Assembly (NCBI RefSeq): GCF_001730525.1
Contig: NZ_MDFN01000013.1
Coordinates: forward strand, 62,001 to 126,000
Reading direction: 5' to 3'
DNA length: 64,000 nt
Source: Arcticibacter eurypsychrophilus
Lineage (GTDB): Bacteria > Bacteroidota > Bacteroidia > Sphingobacteriales > Sphingobacteriaceae
The notes under the pieces were generated by a model that was given only the letters and a program-made list of their open reading frames with translations, was not told the origin of the DNA and made no database searches. This document shows, one piece after another, positions 1 through 7,729 of the stretch. The position numbers were made by a program, and so were the translations under genes. Within the stretch, counting starts at the first letter, position 1; each line of letters opens with the position of its first letter.

Positions 1-256
1 AATAACCGTGCTGCGCTTTTAATAGTTCAGATTCATAATTTTTAATCATCTTAAGCCACTTTCCAGCACCCTCCATATTTTCCTTCCGCAGGTAGTATTG
101 TGCGATCAGCATCTTTTCGTTAAAGAAGAAGGTGACAAAAACAAGAATAGACAACAATAGTACAAGAACTCCCGTTCCCCAGAAACTAAAGAACATTAAA
201 GCAACAGTTGCACCTAATAAGGCAAAACCTATTATTAATCTAACAAAATTCGGCAT
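1..256 (-). CDS. Partial small membrane protein, C-terminus outside window
   Basis: An open frame starts with ATG at 256 and runs off the left edge, leaving 85 codons. The N-terminus MPNFVRLIIGFALLGATVAL begins one hydrophobic segment, and a second (LVLLLSILVFVTFFF) follows, so the protein has two membrane helices and then a basic, amphipathic stretch (about residues 50-85: YYLRKENMEGAGKWLKMIK) that looks like the start of a helical, possibly TPR-like, cytosolic part. I do not recognise a named family and assign no function. It is divergent from ung, with about 70 bases between the two starts. Confidence 0.7.
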   Translation of the reverse strand, partial: MPNFVRLIIGFALLGATVALMFFSFWGTGVLVLLLSILVFVTFFFNEKMLIAQYYLRKENMEGAGKWLKMIKNYESELLKAQHGY

Positions 257-328
257 ATATTTATTTCTTTGATGATTGAATGCAAATATCTGCTTTTATT
301 TAGCATCTAAAGCAATAAATATAGAATT

Positions 329-1003
329 ATGACAGTACAAATTGAGGAATCCTGGAAAGAAGCACTTGCTGAGGAATTTGGAAAGGATTATATGAAACAA
401 TTGAAAAACTTTCTTGTCGAGGAAAGAAACAACGGCAAGGTGGTATTCCCCCCCGGACCACTCATCTTTAATGCTTTCAATCAAACTCCTTTTCAATCCG
501 TGAAAGTTGTTATCCTGGGGCAGGATCCCTATCATGGGCAAGGACAGGCTCATGGGCTCTCCTTTTCAGTTTTAAAGGGTATCGGCATCCCTCCTTCTCT
601 AAGAAGTATTTATAAGGAATTACAAACAGACATACCCGGTTTTGAAATGCCCGTTCATGGAGAATTAACGCATTGGGCAGACCAGGGTGTACTAATGCTA
701 AACGCAACCTTAACGGTCAGAAAAGCGGAACCTGCATCACACCATAAAAAGGGATGGGAGATCTTTACAGATCAGGCTATCAAAGCGCTTTCTGAAAATC
801 GTAAAGGGCTCATTTTTCTGCTTTGGGGGAAAAATGCACAGGCTAAAATACCGCTGATAGATGGAACTAAACACAGCATTTTAACAGCAGCACATCCATC
901 GCCTTATTCCGCATACAATGGTTTTTTTGGTTGCAAGCACTTTTCTAAAGCAAATGAGCTATTAAAAGCGCAAGGTTTATCAAAAATAGACTGGCAGATT
1001 TAA
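329..1003 (+). CDS. ung: Uracil-DNA glycosylase (family 1)
   Basis: Removes uracil from DNA by cleaving the N-glycosidic bond, the first step of base excision repair in the cytoplasm. The 224-residue length is normal for family 1 UDG. The water-activating loop GQDPYHG is at residues 64-70 (Asp66 catalytic) and the DNA-intercalation loop HPSPYS at 189-194 carries the conserved His. The N-terminus MTVQIEESW matches the short leader usual in this family. The gene converges with the Lrp-type regulator; the two stop codons overlap in the four bases TTAA at 1000-1003, so there is no room for a terminator between them. Confidence 0.97.
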   Translation: MTVQIEESWKEALAEEFGKDYMKQLKNFLVEERNNGKVVFPPGPLIFNAFNQTPFQSVKVVILGQDPYHGQGQAHGLSFSVLKGIGIPPSLRSIYKELQTDIPGFEMPVHGELTHWADQGVLMLNATLTVRKAEPASHHKKGWEIFTDQAIKALSENRKGLIFLLWGKNAQAKIPLIDGTKHSILTAAHPSPYSAYNGFFGCKHFSKANELLKAQGLSKIDWQI

Positions 1004-1470
1004 TAGTTAAAAGGCAGAACAGCTTCTTTCTTACTTGTAGAAAGGATCATCATCGTCTGAAATGTCTTCACAACCTGAATCTTTCCAATCTTTTCCATGA
1101 TTAGTTTTTCATAGGATTTAATATCCTTAACATATACTTTTAAAATGAAATCACAGCCACCTGTCACATGATGACATTCTGTGATTTCATTTATCTTTTT
1201 CACTTCATCAATAAAAGTCTGAATGGTATTATTGTGATGAAAATCCAGCTGTATCTGTATGAATGTTTTAATGCCTAAACCAAGCTCCTCTTCATCTACA
1301 ACCGCATGATAACTTTTAATGATTCCTGAATTTTCTAATTTCCTCACTCGTTCCAGCGTTGGCGCTGGTGAAAGTCCAATTTCATTGGATAGCTGTAAGT
1401 TGGTTATTCTTCCACTTTCCTGGAGTCTTTTGATAATTTGTAAGTCTGTTTTATCCGGTTGAAATGACAT
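1000..1470 (-). CDS. Lrp/AsnC family transcriptional regulator
   Basis: A 156-residue regulator with the two-domain Lrp/AsnC layout: an N-terminal winged helix-turn-helix (about residues 5-60, with KTDLQIIKRLQESGRITNLQLSNEIGLSPAPTLERVRKL in its core) and a C-terminal RAM/ligand-binding domain (about 65-150, including ECHHVTGGCDFILKVYVKD). Such proteins form octamers or dimers and respond to amino acids. The TGGCDF stretch is the usual RAM turn near the effector site. It is divergent from the Nramp gene; the 108-base gap carries the palindrome at 1520-1535, but that site lies nearer the Nramp start. The effector and targets cannot be read from sequence. Confidence 0.92.
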   Translation of the reverse strand: MSFQPDKTDLQIIKRLQESGRITNLQLSNEIGLSPAPTLERVRKLENSGIIKSYHAVVDEEELGLGIKTFIQIQLDFHHNNTIQTFIDEVKKINEITECHHVTGGCDFILKVYVKDIKSYEKLIMEKIGKIQVVKTFQTMMILSTSKKEAVLPFNY

Positions 1471-1519
1471 AAGCGTAATTTATTGAGCGAATTTAAAACA
1501 AATTAAAAAGAAAGTATAT

Positions 1520-1552
1520 ATTAGATTAATCTAATTCATTTAATTAGATTTG
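1520..1552 (+). promoter_or_regulatory. Palindromic operator overlapping the Nramp gene promoter
   Basis: ATTAGATTAATCTAAT at 1520-1535 is a perfect 16-base palindrome. Its half-site ATTAGATT is repeated at 1543-1550. The second copy overlaps TAGATTTG at 1545-1552, a match to the Bacteroidota -7 element TAnnTTTG, placed about 27 bases before the Nramp ATG. The layout TTAGnnnnnnCTAA resembles operators of DtxR/MntR-type metal repressors, so metal-dependent repression is a reasonable guess; the identity of the binding protein is inference. Confidence 0.6.
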
Positions 1553-1578
1553 CAAAACATGGAAAAGGGCGGTACAAT

Positions 1579-3435
1579 ATGAACGAATCTTTAGGGGAAG
1601 TACATTCTACAGTAACAACTGCAGGTAAAACAGGTTGGCGTAAATTACTTTCATTCCTTGGTCCCGCCTATCTCGTTAGTGTGGGCTACATGGATCCAGG
1701 AAACTGGGCAACCGATTTAGCTGGAGGAAGCCAGTTCGGTTATCAATTAATATGGGTACTGCTGATGTCCAACTTAATAGCACTTCTACTTCAATCTTTA
1801 AGTGCGCGACTTGGTATTGTTCAGGGACTCGATTTAGCACAAGCTTCCAGAAATGCCTATCCTCGCTGGGCAAATTTACCCTTATATATTTTAGCCCAAA
1901 TAGCGATAGTAGCCTGTGATCTTGCCGAAATAATCGGTATGGCTATTGGTTTAAACCTTTTGTTTGGCTTACCGCTGATCTGGGGAATTTCCATCACTAT
2001 TCTGGATACCGTATTACTGCTTTTTTTACTAAACAAGGGCATGCAGGCCATGGAAAGCTTTATTCTCTCTATGGTATTTATTGTAGGACTGGCCTTTTTA
2101 ACGGAGATGTTTATTGTAGAGCCCTCCTTGCACGATGTGCTTAAAGGACTACAGCCATCCATTCTGGAGGGAAATGCCCTTTATATTGCTATCGGAATAC
2201 TAGGGGCAACGGTGATGCCTCATAATCTTTATTTGCATTCTTCACTGGTGCAGACCCGAAAAATTGAGCGGACAAAAAAAGGCATTCAAGAGTCCCTTAA
2301 ATACAACTTAATTGATACTGTAGTTGCATTGAATCTTGCTTTTTTTGTTAATGCGGCTATACTCATCCTGGCGGCCACTGCCTTTTATAAAAACGGCTAT
2401 TTTAAAGTCGCTGAAATACAGGATGCCTACAAACTTCTTGAAAACATATTCGGATCACTTGCTCCTGCATTATTTGCAATAGCCTTAATTGCTGCAGGAC
2501 AAAGTTCAACGGTTACGGGTACACTGGCTGGGCAGATTATCATGGAAGGGCATTTAAAGCTTCGGATTCAACCTTGGCTAAGAAGACTAATTACCCGACT
2601 GCTTGCCATCATTCCTGCTTTTATTACGATAATTTATTTTGGAGAAAATTATTTGGGGGCTTTATTAATCCTAAGCCAGGTCATATTGAGTTTGCAGCTT
2701 GGCTTTGCCGTTATTCCATTAATCCATTTTACTTCTGATAAAAAGCTTATGGGTGACTTCGCCATCAAGCCTTGGGTGAAGATTCTTGCCTGGTTAAGTG
2801 CCCTGATTATTGTCTCGTTGAACATTAAGCTGGTTTATGAATTCCTTCTTACCTGGTTGAGTGGTGGAAATAACTGGTGGGTAATTGCCATTTTGATTCC
2901 CGTTATACTGGCCATTATCTTTCTCTTGTTGTATGTTTCCTTTCATCCTTTGTTCAAGAAGAGCAGTATCATACCATCAAATGTTCCACATGGCAAGGCA
3001 TTAGAGATTCCTGAAGTAGAAACTGTATTGTATACTGCAGTGGGTATTCCGGTTGACTTTTCTTCACATGACAAAGCAACTATCCGCCATGCGCTCTTAC
3101 AGGGTGGTAAACTTGCCCATTATTATCTGATTCATATTGTTGAAACTGCAGGTGCACGTTATTACGGAGACAAGGTGTTGGATTTTGAAACAAGAAGTGA
3201 TGAGGATAACCTGGAAATCTATCGACAGAATCTGGAAAAACTTGGTTACCACTCCACTGTTTTAATCGGTTATGGAAATACGGCGAGAGCAATAGCAAAG
3301 CTTACCAACAAAAACAATCTGGACTTATTGGTGATGGGTGCTCATGGACATAAAACGCTGAAAGATATGATCTTTGGAAGTACCCTTAACTCGGTACGGC
3401 ATCGTGTTAAAATTCCAATTTTAATTATCCGCTAG
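1579..3435 (+). CDS. mntH: Nramp divalent metal transporter with C-terminal UspA domain
   Basis: Proton-coupled Mn2+/Fe2+ importer of the inner membrane with an added cytosolic domain; 618 residues against about 410-450 for plain MntH. Residues 1 to about 440 form the Nramp core: the metal-binding DPGNW motif is in transmembrane helix 1 (VGYMDPGNWATDL) and MPHNLYLHS marks helix 6. From about residue 475 a universal stress protein domain follows. It ends with GAHGHKTLKDMIFGST, which fits the ATP-binding pattern G-2x-G-9x-G(S/T). The ATG at 1579 is chosen because an upstream ATG at 1559 is out of frame. A palindrome overlaps the promoter. Substrate specificity among Mn, Fe and other metals is inferred from family only. 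Confidence 0.93.
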   Translation: MNESLGEVHSTVTTAGKTGWRKLLSFLGPAYLVSVGYMDPGNWATDLAGGSQFGYQLIWVLLMSNLIALLLQSLSARLGIVQGLDLAQASRNAYPRWANLPLYILAQIAIVACDLAEIIGMAIGLNLLFGLPLIWGISITILDTVLLLFLLNKGMQAMESFILSMVFIVGLAFLTEMFIVEPSLHDVLKGLQPSILEGNALYIAIGILGATVMPHNLYLHSSLVQTRKIERTKKGIQESLKYNLIDTVVALNLAFFVNAAILILAATAFYKNGYFKVAEIQDAYKLLENIFGSLAPALFAIALIAAGQSSTVTGTLAGQIIMEGHLKLRIQPWLRRLITRLLAIIPAFITIIYFGENYLGALLILSQVILSLQLGFAVIPLIHFTSDKKLMGDFAIKPWVKILAWLSALIIVSLNIKLVYEFLLTWLSGGNNWWVIAILIPVILAIIFLLLYVSFHPLFKKSSIIPSNVPHGKALEIPEVETVLYTAVGIPVDFSSHDKATIRHALLQGGKLAHYYLIHIVETAGARYYGDKVLDFETRSDEDNLEIYRQNLEKLGYHSTVLIGYGNTARAIAKLTNKNNLDLLVMGAHGHKTLKDMIFGSTLNSVRHRVKIPILIIR

Positions 3436-3453
3436 ATAAAGAGCGTATTTACT

Positions 3454-4065
3454 CTATTTAAGATAGGGTAACAACTCTTTATTGCTTAGTACTTTCTTAA
3501 TATCTATATATCCTGGATATTCCACTTTTTTATCAGCCACAATAATATTCGGTTTTATCTTTACAGTGATCAGAACCGAAGTATCCTTTGAGGCTGAAAA
3601 AAAGTCTGCTATTAACTTTTGATTCTCTGGCTTAGACATGATAGGATAAATGTCGGTATCAATTTTAAAGGGTATAGTAACTTCACCACCATTACCAGGA
3701 ACCATAATCGCCTGATTATAAAAGCCTTTCATTAATTCCTGATCGGCAATCATAATAATGTATTCAAACGCATTAATACCTGCATCCTCAGATCCGGGAT
3801 TAGTAACCCCTAAATTTATTCTCGCTTTTATAGGCAGCTTTTGTTGAAGCATGGAGAAAGCAAGACTAGGTGCCCTGGAAAGATCCAAGCCATTTTTATT
3901 ATACAATTTTTCTATAGGCGTATTCGCCAAATAAATACTGTCTACTGTTTTCACTTTAAAAATGCAGCTTTGCAGAGCTTCCAACTGACTAACTTGCGTT
4001 TCAACTCCACAAGAAAACACAGTACCCATAAAGAATAGTGTAGTTATAATTTTGATGTATTTCAT
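3454..4065 (-). CDS. Predicted lipoprotein of unknown function
   Basis: A 203-residue protein beginning MKYIKIITTLFFMGTVFSCG, a lipoprotein signal peptide with lipobox FSC|G, so it is probably anchored to a membrane facing the periplasm or cell surface. The frame could be extended 18 codons upstream to 4119, but that would bury the signal peptide and overlap the next gene; the start at 4065 is therefore preferred. The mature part alternates beta-rich segments (ARINLGVTNPGSEDAGINAFEYIIMIADQ, VLITVKIKPNIIVADKKVEYPG), which suggests a beta-sandwich (LEA-like or similar) fold. It sits 22 bases downstream of the HMA-AraC regulator and may be co-transcribed with it. No family is assigned with confidence. 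Confidence 0.75.
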   Translation of the reverse strand: MKYIKIITTLFFMGTVFSCGVETQVSQLEALQSCIFKVKTVDSIYLANTPIEKLYNKNGLDLSRAPSLAFSMLQQKLPIKARINLGVTNPGSEDAGINAFEYIIMIADQELMKGFYNQAIMVPGNGGEVTIPFKIDTDIYPIMSKPENQKLIADFFSASKDTSVLITVKIKPNIIVADKKVEYPGYIDIKKVLSNKELLPYLK

Positions 4066-4087
4066 AGTTTCAAAGTATAACCCTCTC

Positions 4088-4666
4088 TCAGATGACTGAA
4101 TCCAGGTTATTGCGTTCAAGAGTGTTGTCCATACCAGCCCTGTATTGTGATGGTGTAAAAGTAGTAATACGTTTGAATTGTGAAGACAGATGAGCTACAC
4201 TGCTATAATCCAGCTGCCAGGCAATCTCCTTTAAACTAAGCTCCTTATAAGAAATGAGCTCCTTTGCCCGCTCTATTTTTTGCCTGATAATATATTGCTC
4301 AATTGTAGTTCCTTCTGATGATGAAAATAAGGCACTTAAATAATTGTAATCGTGCGACAGTTCTTGTCCGATCAGATCAGACCAATTCAACTGGAGAGCA
4401 ATGGATGACTGATGAAATATTTTATTAATGATGAATGTCTTCATATTCTCCACCAGTTTTTCCTTTGAATCGTCCAACAGTTCGAAACCTAAAGATTTTA
4501 TTTGTGTCCGTAATTTTTCAATTTCCTCTGAGTCAAGAAGATCCACTTTAAGGTGTACATAGCCTAATTTAACTTCTTCAAAGTCCAGGCCCTGCTCTTG
4601 AAGTACCTGCTCAATAGCAGATACGCACCGGGGACAAACCATATTTTTAATATAAAGCTCTTTCAT
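4088..4666 (-). CDS. AraC family regulator with N-terminal HMA-like metal-binding domain
   Basis: A 192-residue DNA-binding protein made of two parts. Residues 1 to about 65 look like a heavy-metal-associated (HMA, ferredoxin-like) domain: MKELYIKNMVCPRCVSAI carries the CxxC metal site (CPRC), and the beta-alpha pattern continues to KSLGFELLDD. Residues about 85-185 form the AraC double helix-turn-helix (SHDYNYLSALFSSSEGTTIEQYIIRQKIERAKELI, then LKEIAWQLDYSSVAHLSSQFKRITTFTPSQYR). No cupin sensor is present, so the HMA part is the likely sensor. This architecture is common in Bacteroidota; the metal (Cu, Zn or other) and the targets are not known from the sequence. It lies between an acetyltransferase gene and a lipoprotein gene on the same strand. 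Confidence 0.88.
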   Translation of the reverse strand: MKELYIKNMVCPRCVSAIEQVLQEQGLDFEEVKLGYVHLKVDLLDSEEIEKLRTQIKSLGFELLDDSKEKLVENMKTFIINKIFHQSSIALQLNWSDLIGQELSHDYNYLSALFSSSEGTTIEQYIIRQKIERAKELISYKELSLKEIAWQLDYSSVAHLSSQFKRITTFTPSQYRAGMDNTLERNNLDSVI

Positions 4667-4684
4667 TTTAATGATCTTAATGGA

Positions 4685-5134
4685 TTAAAGTTTCCGGATC
4701 ATTTTAATATGATCAATACCATCTTCATCGTAGATCTCACTGCTTTTTACGAAGCCGAATTTCTCGTAGAATTTCTGTGCCCAAAGCTGAGCACCAATCC
4801 GGAGAGGCTGAAGGCCAAGCAATTCCTCTACATCTGAGAGGATCATGTCCATCATTTTAATCCCTACCCCTGTTCCTCTTACAGAAAGATGGGTAATAAT
4901 ACGTCCAATTGAAGCTTCTTCATACAAAACACCAGCAGGTACAATACGAGCATATGCAATTAATTTACCATCTCCGTACAACATAAAATGATGACATTGC
5001 TGATCAATATGATCAATATCCTGGAAAGCACAATTTTGCTCCACGATAAAAACCTCATTACGAAGGTGCAGTATCTGATATAATTGCTCCAGACTTAAAT
5101 CCTGAAACCGTTTCGTTATCTTAATATAGGACAT
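4685..5134 (-). CDS. elaA: GNAT N-acetyltransferase, ElaA family
   Basis: A 149-residue GNAT protein. The ElaA signature is visible near the N-terminus: LRNEVFIVEQNCAFQDID (about residues 27-44), followed by DxxD and a hydrophobic strand (HHFMLYGDGKLIAYARIVPAG). The acetyl-CoA pyrophosphate-binding loop is represented by HLSVRGTGVGIKMM (V-R-G-x-G-x-G). Members acetylate small molecules or proteins; the acceptor of ElaA itself is not settled. It is the first gene of a possible three-gene minus-strand unit with the HMA-AraC regulator and lipoprotein (18-22 base gaps). Confidence 0.9.
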   Translation of the reverse strand: MSYIKITKRFQDLSLEQLYQILHLRNEVFIVEQNCAFQDIDHIDQQCHHFMLYGDGKLIAYARIVPAGVLYEEASIGRIITHLSVRGTGVGIKMMDMILSDVEELLGLQPLRIGAQLWAQKFYEKFGFVKSSEIYDEDGIDHIKMIRKL

Positions 5135-5160
5135 TTAAATATATTTCTATTGTTACTTAT

Positions 5161-5248
5161 TAAATCCTTCTGGTTTACTTATAAAGTCTTTCCCGTTTGC
5201 TAATTAAATTCTTCTCGTTTGCTTATTACATCCTTTTCGTTTACCAAT
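5161..5248. repeat. Four imperfect tandem units of 21-23 bases
   Basis: Four head-to-tail units can be laid out at 5161-5181, 5182-5204, 5205-5226 and 5227-5248. Each starts with TAAA or TACA, then a T/C-rich run (TCCTTCT, GTCTTTCC, TTCTTCT, TCCTTTT), then the shared core GTTTRCYWAT (for example CGTTTGCTAAT). The spacing of about 22 bases is two helical turns, so the cores fall on one face of the DNA. The block sits 27 bases upstream of the elaA start inside the 368-base gap 5135-5502, whose remaining bases show no gene. Confidence 0.75.
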
Positions 5249-5502
5249 TAACAAGAGTAGAAGTAAAATTTACTATAAACCACATTGTTCCTTCTCTTTT
5301 CCAAAATAGAGTTCTAGTTCTGCAAGCTAAAATTTTCATATCATGTAGCGGAGTAAATATACGCATCCTCCGGGTTTACAACGATGCAAAATGATTGACG
5401 ATTGTGTTGCTCAAGTAAAGAATTAATTAAAATAAGGATTGAATTTGATTTAAAACATTCGAAAAGGTTGAGCTACTCAGTTAAGAAATCGACAGAAATG
5501 GC

Positions 5503-5937
5503 CTAACCGTTATAATCCGTTATCCGTTGTAAAAGCGGCAGGAAAGCTTTGATTAAAGCAAGTTCCTCATTAGAATACACTTCTGACATGGCACCAGCCA
5601 GCCATTCCTCTTTTATCCGGCGGGTCTCCATTAATTTATCAAGACCACTGTCGGTTAGCGAAATTACTACTTTCCGCTTATCCGTTTCGATAATCTCACG
5701 TCTGACATATCCGGCATCGAACAGCCGGTTAATCACTTGTGAAATGGCTTGCTTGGAGACCCTTTCCATCTCTGCAAGATCTGACGGCAACAGCTTGTCA
5801 TATTGTTCCAGTAAGGAAAGGGTATGAATTTCAGTATTGGAAAACTCGGTACGCACATTTTGTTTACGGATCTGACGGGTAAGTCGTGTCACCATAGTTC
5901 GAAACTGAACCGCCAATTCGTAATCCTGATTTGCCAT
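5503..5937 (-). CDS. MarR family transcriptional regulator
   Basis: A 144-residue winged-helix regulator of MarR type, expected to act as a dimer that leaves DNA when it binds a small, often phenolic, ligand. Helical dimerisation segments flank the DNA-binding core: LPSDLAEMERVSKQAISQVINRLFDAGYVRREIIETDKRKVVISLTDSG, where SKQAISQVINRL is the recognition helix region and DKRKVVISLT the wing with its usual D-x-R. It is divergent from an MFS exporter gene 107 bases away, the classical arrangement in which MarR proteins repress both themselves and the pump. An inverted repeat (6017-6031) in the gap is a candidate operator. Confidence 0.93.
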   Translation of the reverse strand: MANQDYELAVQFRTMVTRLTRQIRKQNVRTEFSNTEIHTLSLLEQYDKLLPSDLAEMERVSKQAISQVINRLFDAGYVRREIIETDKRKVVISLTDSGLDKLMETRRIKEEWLAGAMSEVYSNEELALIKAFLPLLQRITDYNG

Positions 5938-6009
5938 TTAAACTAAATTTACTTTATAAAGATAAGAGTTTTATGACCATTTAATTATCATTAAACAACA
6001 AAAAAATAT

Positions 6010-6031
6010 TATTTTTGTAAAGCTGCTTTAC
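6010..6031 (+). promoter_or_regulatory. Promoter -7 element with abutting inverted repeat (candidate MarR operator)
   Basis: TATTTTTG at 6010-6017 matches the Bacteroidota -7 element TAnnTTTG. It shares its last base with the inverted repeat GTAAAGC-T-GCTTTAC at 6017-6031 (7-base arms, one-base centre), which would lie around the transcription start. A bound dimer there would block initiation of the MFS gene that starts at 6045. Confidence 0.6.
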
Positions 6032-6044
6032 TATATTTTGATTT

Positions 6045-7301
6045 ATGAATATCTTTCGCTCCCTTAAATACTACAACTACAGGCTCCATTTCACCGGGCA
6101 GGCCATATCACTTGTTGGCACATGGATGCAAAGGGTAGCAATTAGTTGGTTAGTATACCGACTCACAGGATCTGCTTTTTTATTGGGATTCATCACTTTT
6201 GCAAGTCTTATTCCTTCTTTGTTCCTCTCCCCTTTTGCCGGTAGTTTTATTGACCGTCACAATAAATTTAAAGTATTACTGATTACTCAGGGGGGACTAA
6301 TGCTTCAAGCCGGATTACTAGCTCTGATGATTTGGTTTCAATATTACAGTATCATGTGGATTGGAATACTCAGTCTAATGCAAGGAATTATTAATTCATT
6401 CGATGTAACCGCAAGACAAGCTTTAATGATAGACCTTGTCGATAATAAGGAAGATTTGCCCAATGCCATCGCACTAAATGCAACTGTATTTAATTCAGCC
6501 CGTTTGGTTGGTCCTGCATTAGCTGGAATTATACTCAGCACCCTGGGTGAAGAGATGTGCTTTCTGATTAACTTTATCAGCTTCATCGCTGTATTGGTTT
6601 GTTTGCTATGTATGAAACTGGACATTAAACCAAGCACGAAGGCTACTGAAAATATATGGTCAGACCTGAAGGAAGGGTTTTATCATATAAAAAATTCGCC
6701 GAACGTATTATCATTAATATTGACCATGGCAGCTTCAAGCTTGCTCATTATCCCTTTTATCACACTCCTACCTGTGTTTGCGAAAGACATTTTCAATGGG
6801 GATGCCGGAACATTCAGTTGGTTTGAAAGCGCTGCAGGCCTTGGCGCTTTGTTTGGTGCCATTTATATGGCACGCTTACGAAAAGGAATAAGTCTGCATA
6901 AAGTCACAATCATTTCCGGATTTATTTTGTCATTGTCCGTTATCGCTCTTTCAATAGCACCATCATTAGTGCCTGCACTTATTTTTACTGCAGCAGCAGG
7001 AATCGGCTTGATGGTACAAAATTCATCCATCAATACATACATACAAACGCATTCCACTCCTGAAATGAGGGGAAGAACGATTAGCTATTACATTATGGCT
7101 AACCAGGGAATCCTTCCTATAGGAAGTTTATTAATTGGATTCCTCGCCCATTTCTATGGTGCGCAGACAGTCGTATTTATTGAGGGGATTGCAGGATTAA
7201 TTATTACGGCCGCTCTACTTTATTATAAGTTGATCCGTACCGTTAATAAAGGTAAATTATATCCCATTCGGATAAAGGAAATGTTAAGGACGAGCAGTTA
7301 A
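6045..7301 (+). CDS. MFS transporter (EntS/MFS_3-like exporter)
   Basis: A 418-residue inner-membrane transporter with about 12 hydrophobic helices. It starts MNIFRSLKYYNYRLHFTGQAISLVGTWMQRVAISWLVYRLTGSAF, the N-terminus typical of the MFS_3/EntS-like group (siderophore or drug exporters); the loop between helices 2 and 3 reads GSFIDRHNKFKVLL, a variant of the MFS motif A (G-x3-D-R-x-x-R). The substrate is not predictable. It is divergent from a MarR regulator and probably under its control. Its last codons (encoding NKGKLYPIRIKEMLRTSS) have a degenerate duplicate just downstream at 7322-7380. Confidence 0.93.
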   Translation: MNIFRSLKYYNYRLHFTGQAISLVGTWMQRVAISWLVYRLTGSAFLLGFITFASLIPSLFLSPFAGSFIDRHNKFKVLLITQGGLMLQAGLLALMIWFQYYSIMWIGILSLMQGIINSFDVTARQALMIDLVDNKEDLPNAIALNATVFNSARLVGPALAGIILSTLGEEMCFLINFISFIAVLVCLLCMKLDIKPSTKATENIWSDLKEGFYHIKNSPNVLSLILTMAASSLLIIPFITLLPVFAKDIFNGDAGTFSWFESAAGLGALFGAIYMARLRKGISLHKVTIISGFILSLSVIALSIAPSLVPALIFTAAAGIGLMVQNSSINTYIQTHSTPEMRGRTISYYIMANQGILPIGSLLIGFLAHFYGAQTVVFIEGIAGLIITAALLYYKLIRTVNKGKLYPIRIKEMLRTSS

Positions 7302-7321
7302 ATAAATTGATCAGTATTATA

Positions 7322-7380
7322 AATAAAGGAAAATTATATGCAATTTAGATAAAATAAGTATAAGGACTACTAGTTAAATA
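7322..7380 (+). repeat. Degenerate tandem copy of the MFS gene 3' end
   Basis: This 59-base stretch aligns with 7245-7304, the last 57 bases of the MFS reading frame plus its flank, at about 78 percent identity with one gap, by hand alignment. Both blocks begin AATAAAGG and end AGTTAAATA. Translated in register it reads INKGKLYAI, stop, IK, stops, which mirrors VNKGKLYPIRIK of the intact gene. It is best explained as an old tandem duplication of the gene end that has since decayed. The hairpin at 7361-7387 overlaps the copy. Confidence 0.75.
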
Positions 7381-7387
7381 GTCCTTA
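7361..7387. terminator. Hairpin between MFS gene and small lipoprotein gene
   Basis: TAAGGACTA at 7361-7369 pairs perfectly with TAGTCCTTA at 7379-7387 across a nine-base loop. There is no strong T-run on either side, so it is a possible weak bidirectional terminator for two converging genes. It lies at the end of the duplicated block. Confidence 0.4.
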
Positions 7388-7444
7388 ACCCTAGTGCCAA
7401 AATGCAGGATAGCCAGCTAAAATAGTTACACCAACTTGTTCTTT

Positions 7445-7729
7445 TTATCTGGGCGTAGTAGCGCTTCCCGATCCCATTGAATCCATTCCTGATTTAGTAG
7501 AATCCATTCCTGAAGGTGAAGGATTGCCTGTAGCGGAACCAGATCCGGATGTTGTGCTACTGTTGCCTGTACTCATTGAATCAGTCATTGTTGGTGTACC
7601 ACCTGTAGTATCCATTGAAGAATCCTGCATCATAGTAGAATCTGAACTTTCACTGTTTTTCGAGTTTGAACCACAACTTGCAAGTGCCATACTAGTGATT
7701 GCAATAACTGCTAAATGATTTAATTTCAT
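7445..7729 (-). CDS. Small Ser/Thr/Gly-rich lipoprotein
   Basis: A 94-residue product that begins MKLNHLAVIAITSMALASCG, a lipoprotein signal with lipobox LASC|G. The mature part (about 75 residues) is low complexity, built from repeats of Ser, Thr, Gly, Met, Asp and Pro with GMDSTKSGMDSMGSGS near the end. Such disordered lipoproteins are frequent in Sphingobacteriaceae and have no known enzymatic role. The gene stands alone, facing the MFS gene end on one side and downstream of nothing obvious on the other. The internal GMDST/GMDSM repeats are the only structure seen. Confidence 0.75.
   Translation of the reverse strand: MKLNHLAVIAITSMALASCGSNSKNSESSDSTMMQDSSMDTTGGTPTMTDSMSTGNSSTTSGSGSATGNPSPSGMDSTKSGMDSMGSGSATTPR

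Noticed and set aside
1559-1578. ATG at 1559 as start of the Nramp gene
   Set aside because: It is out of frame with the Nramp sequence and reaches TGA after seven codons.
5161-5248. CRISPR array
   Set aside because: Units of about 22 bases are directly adjacent with no unique spacers and are imperfect, so they are tandem repeats.
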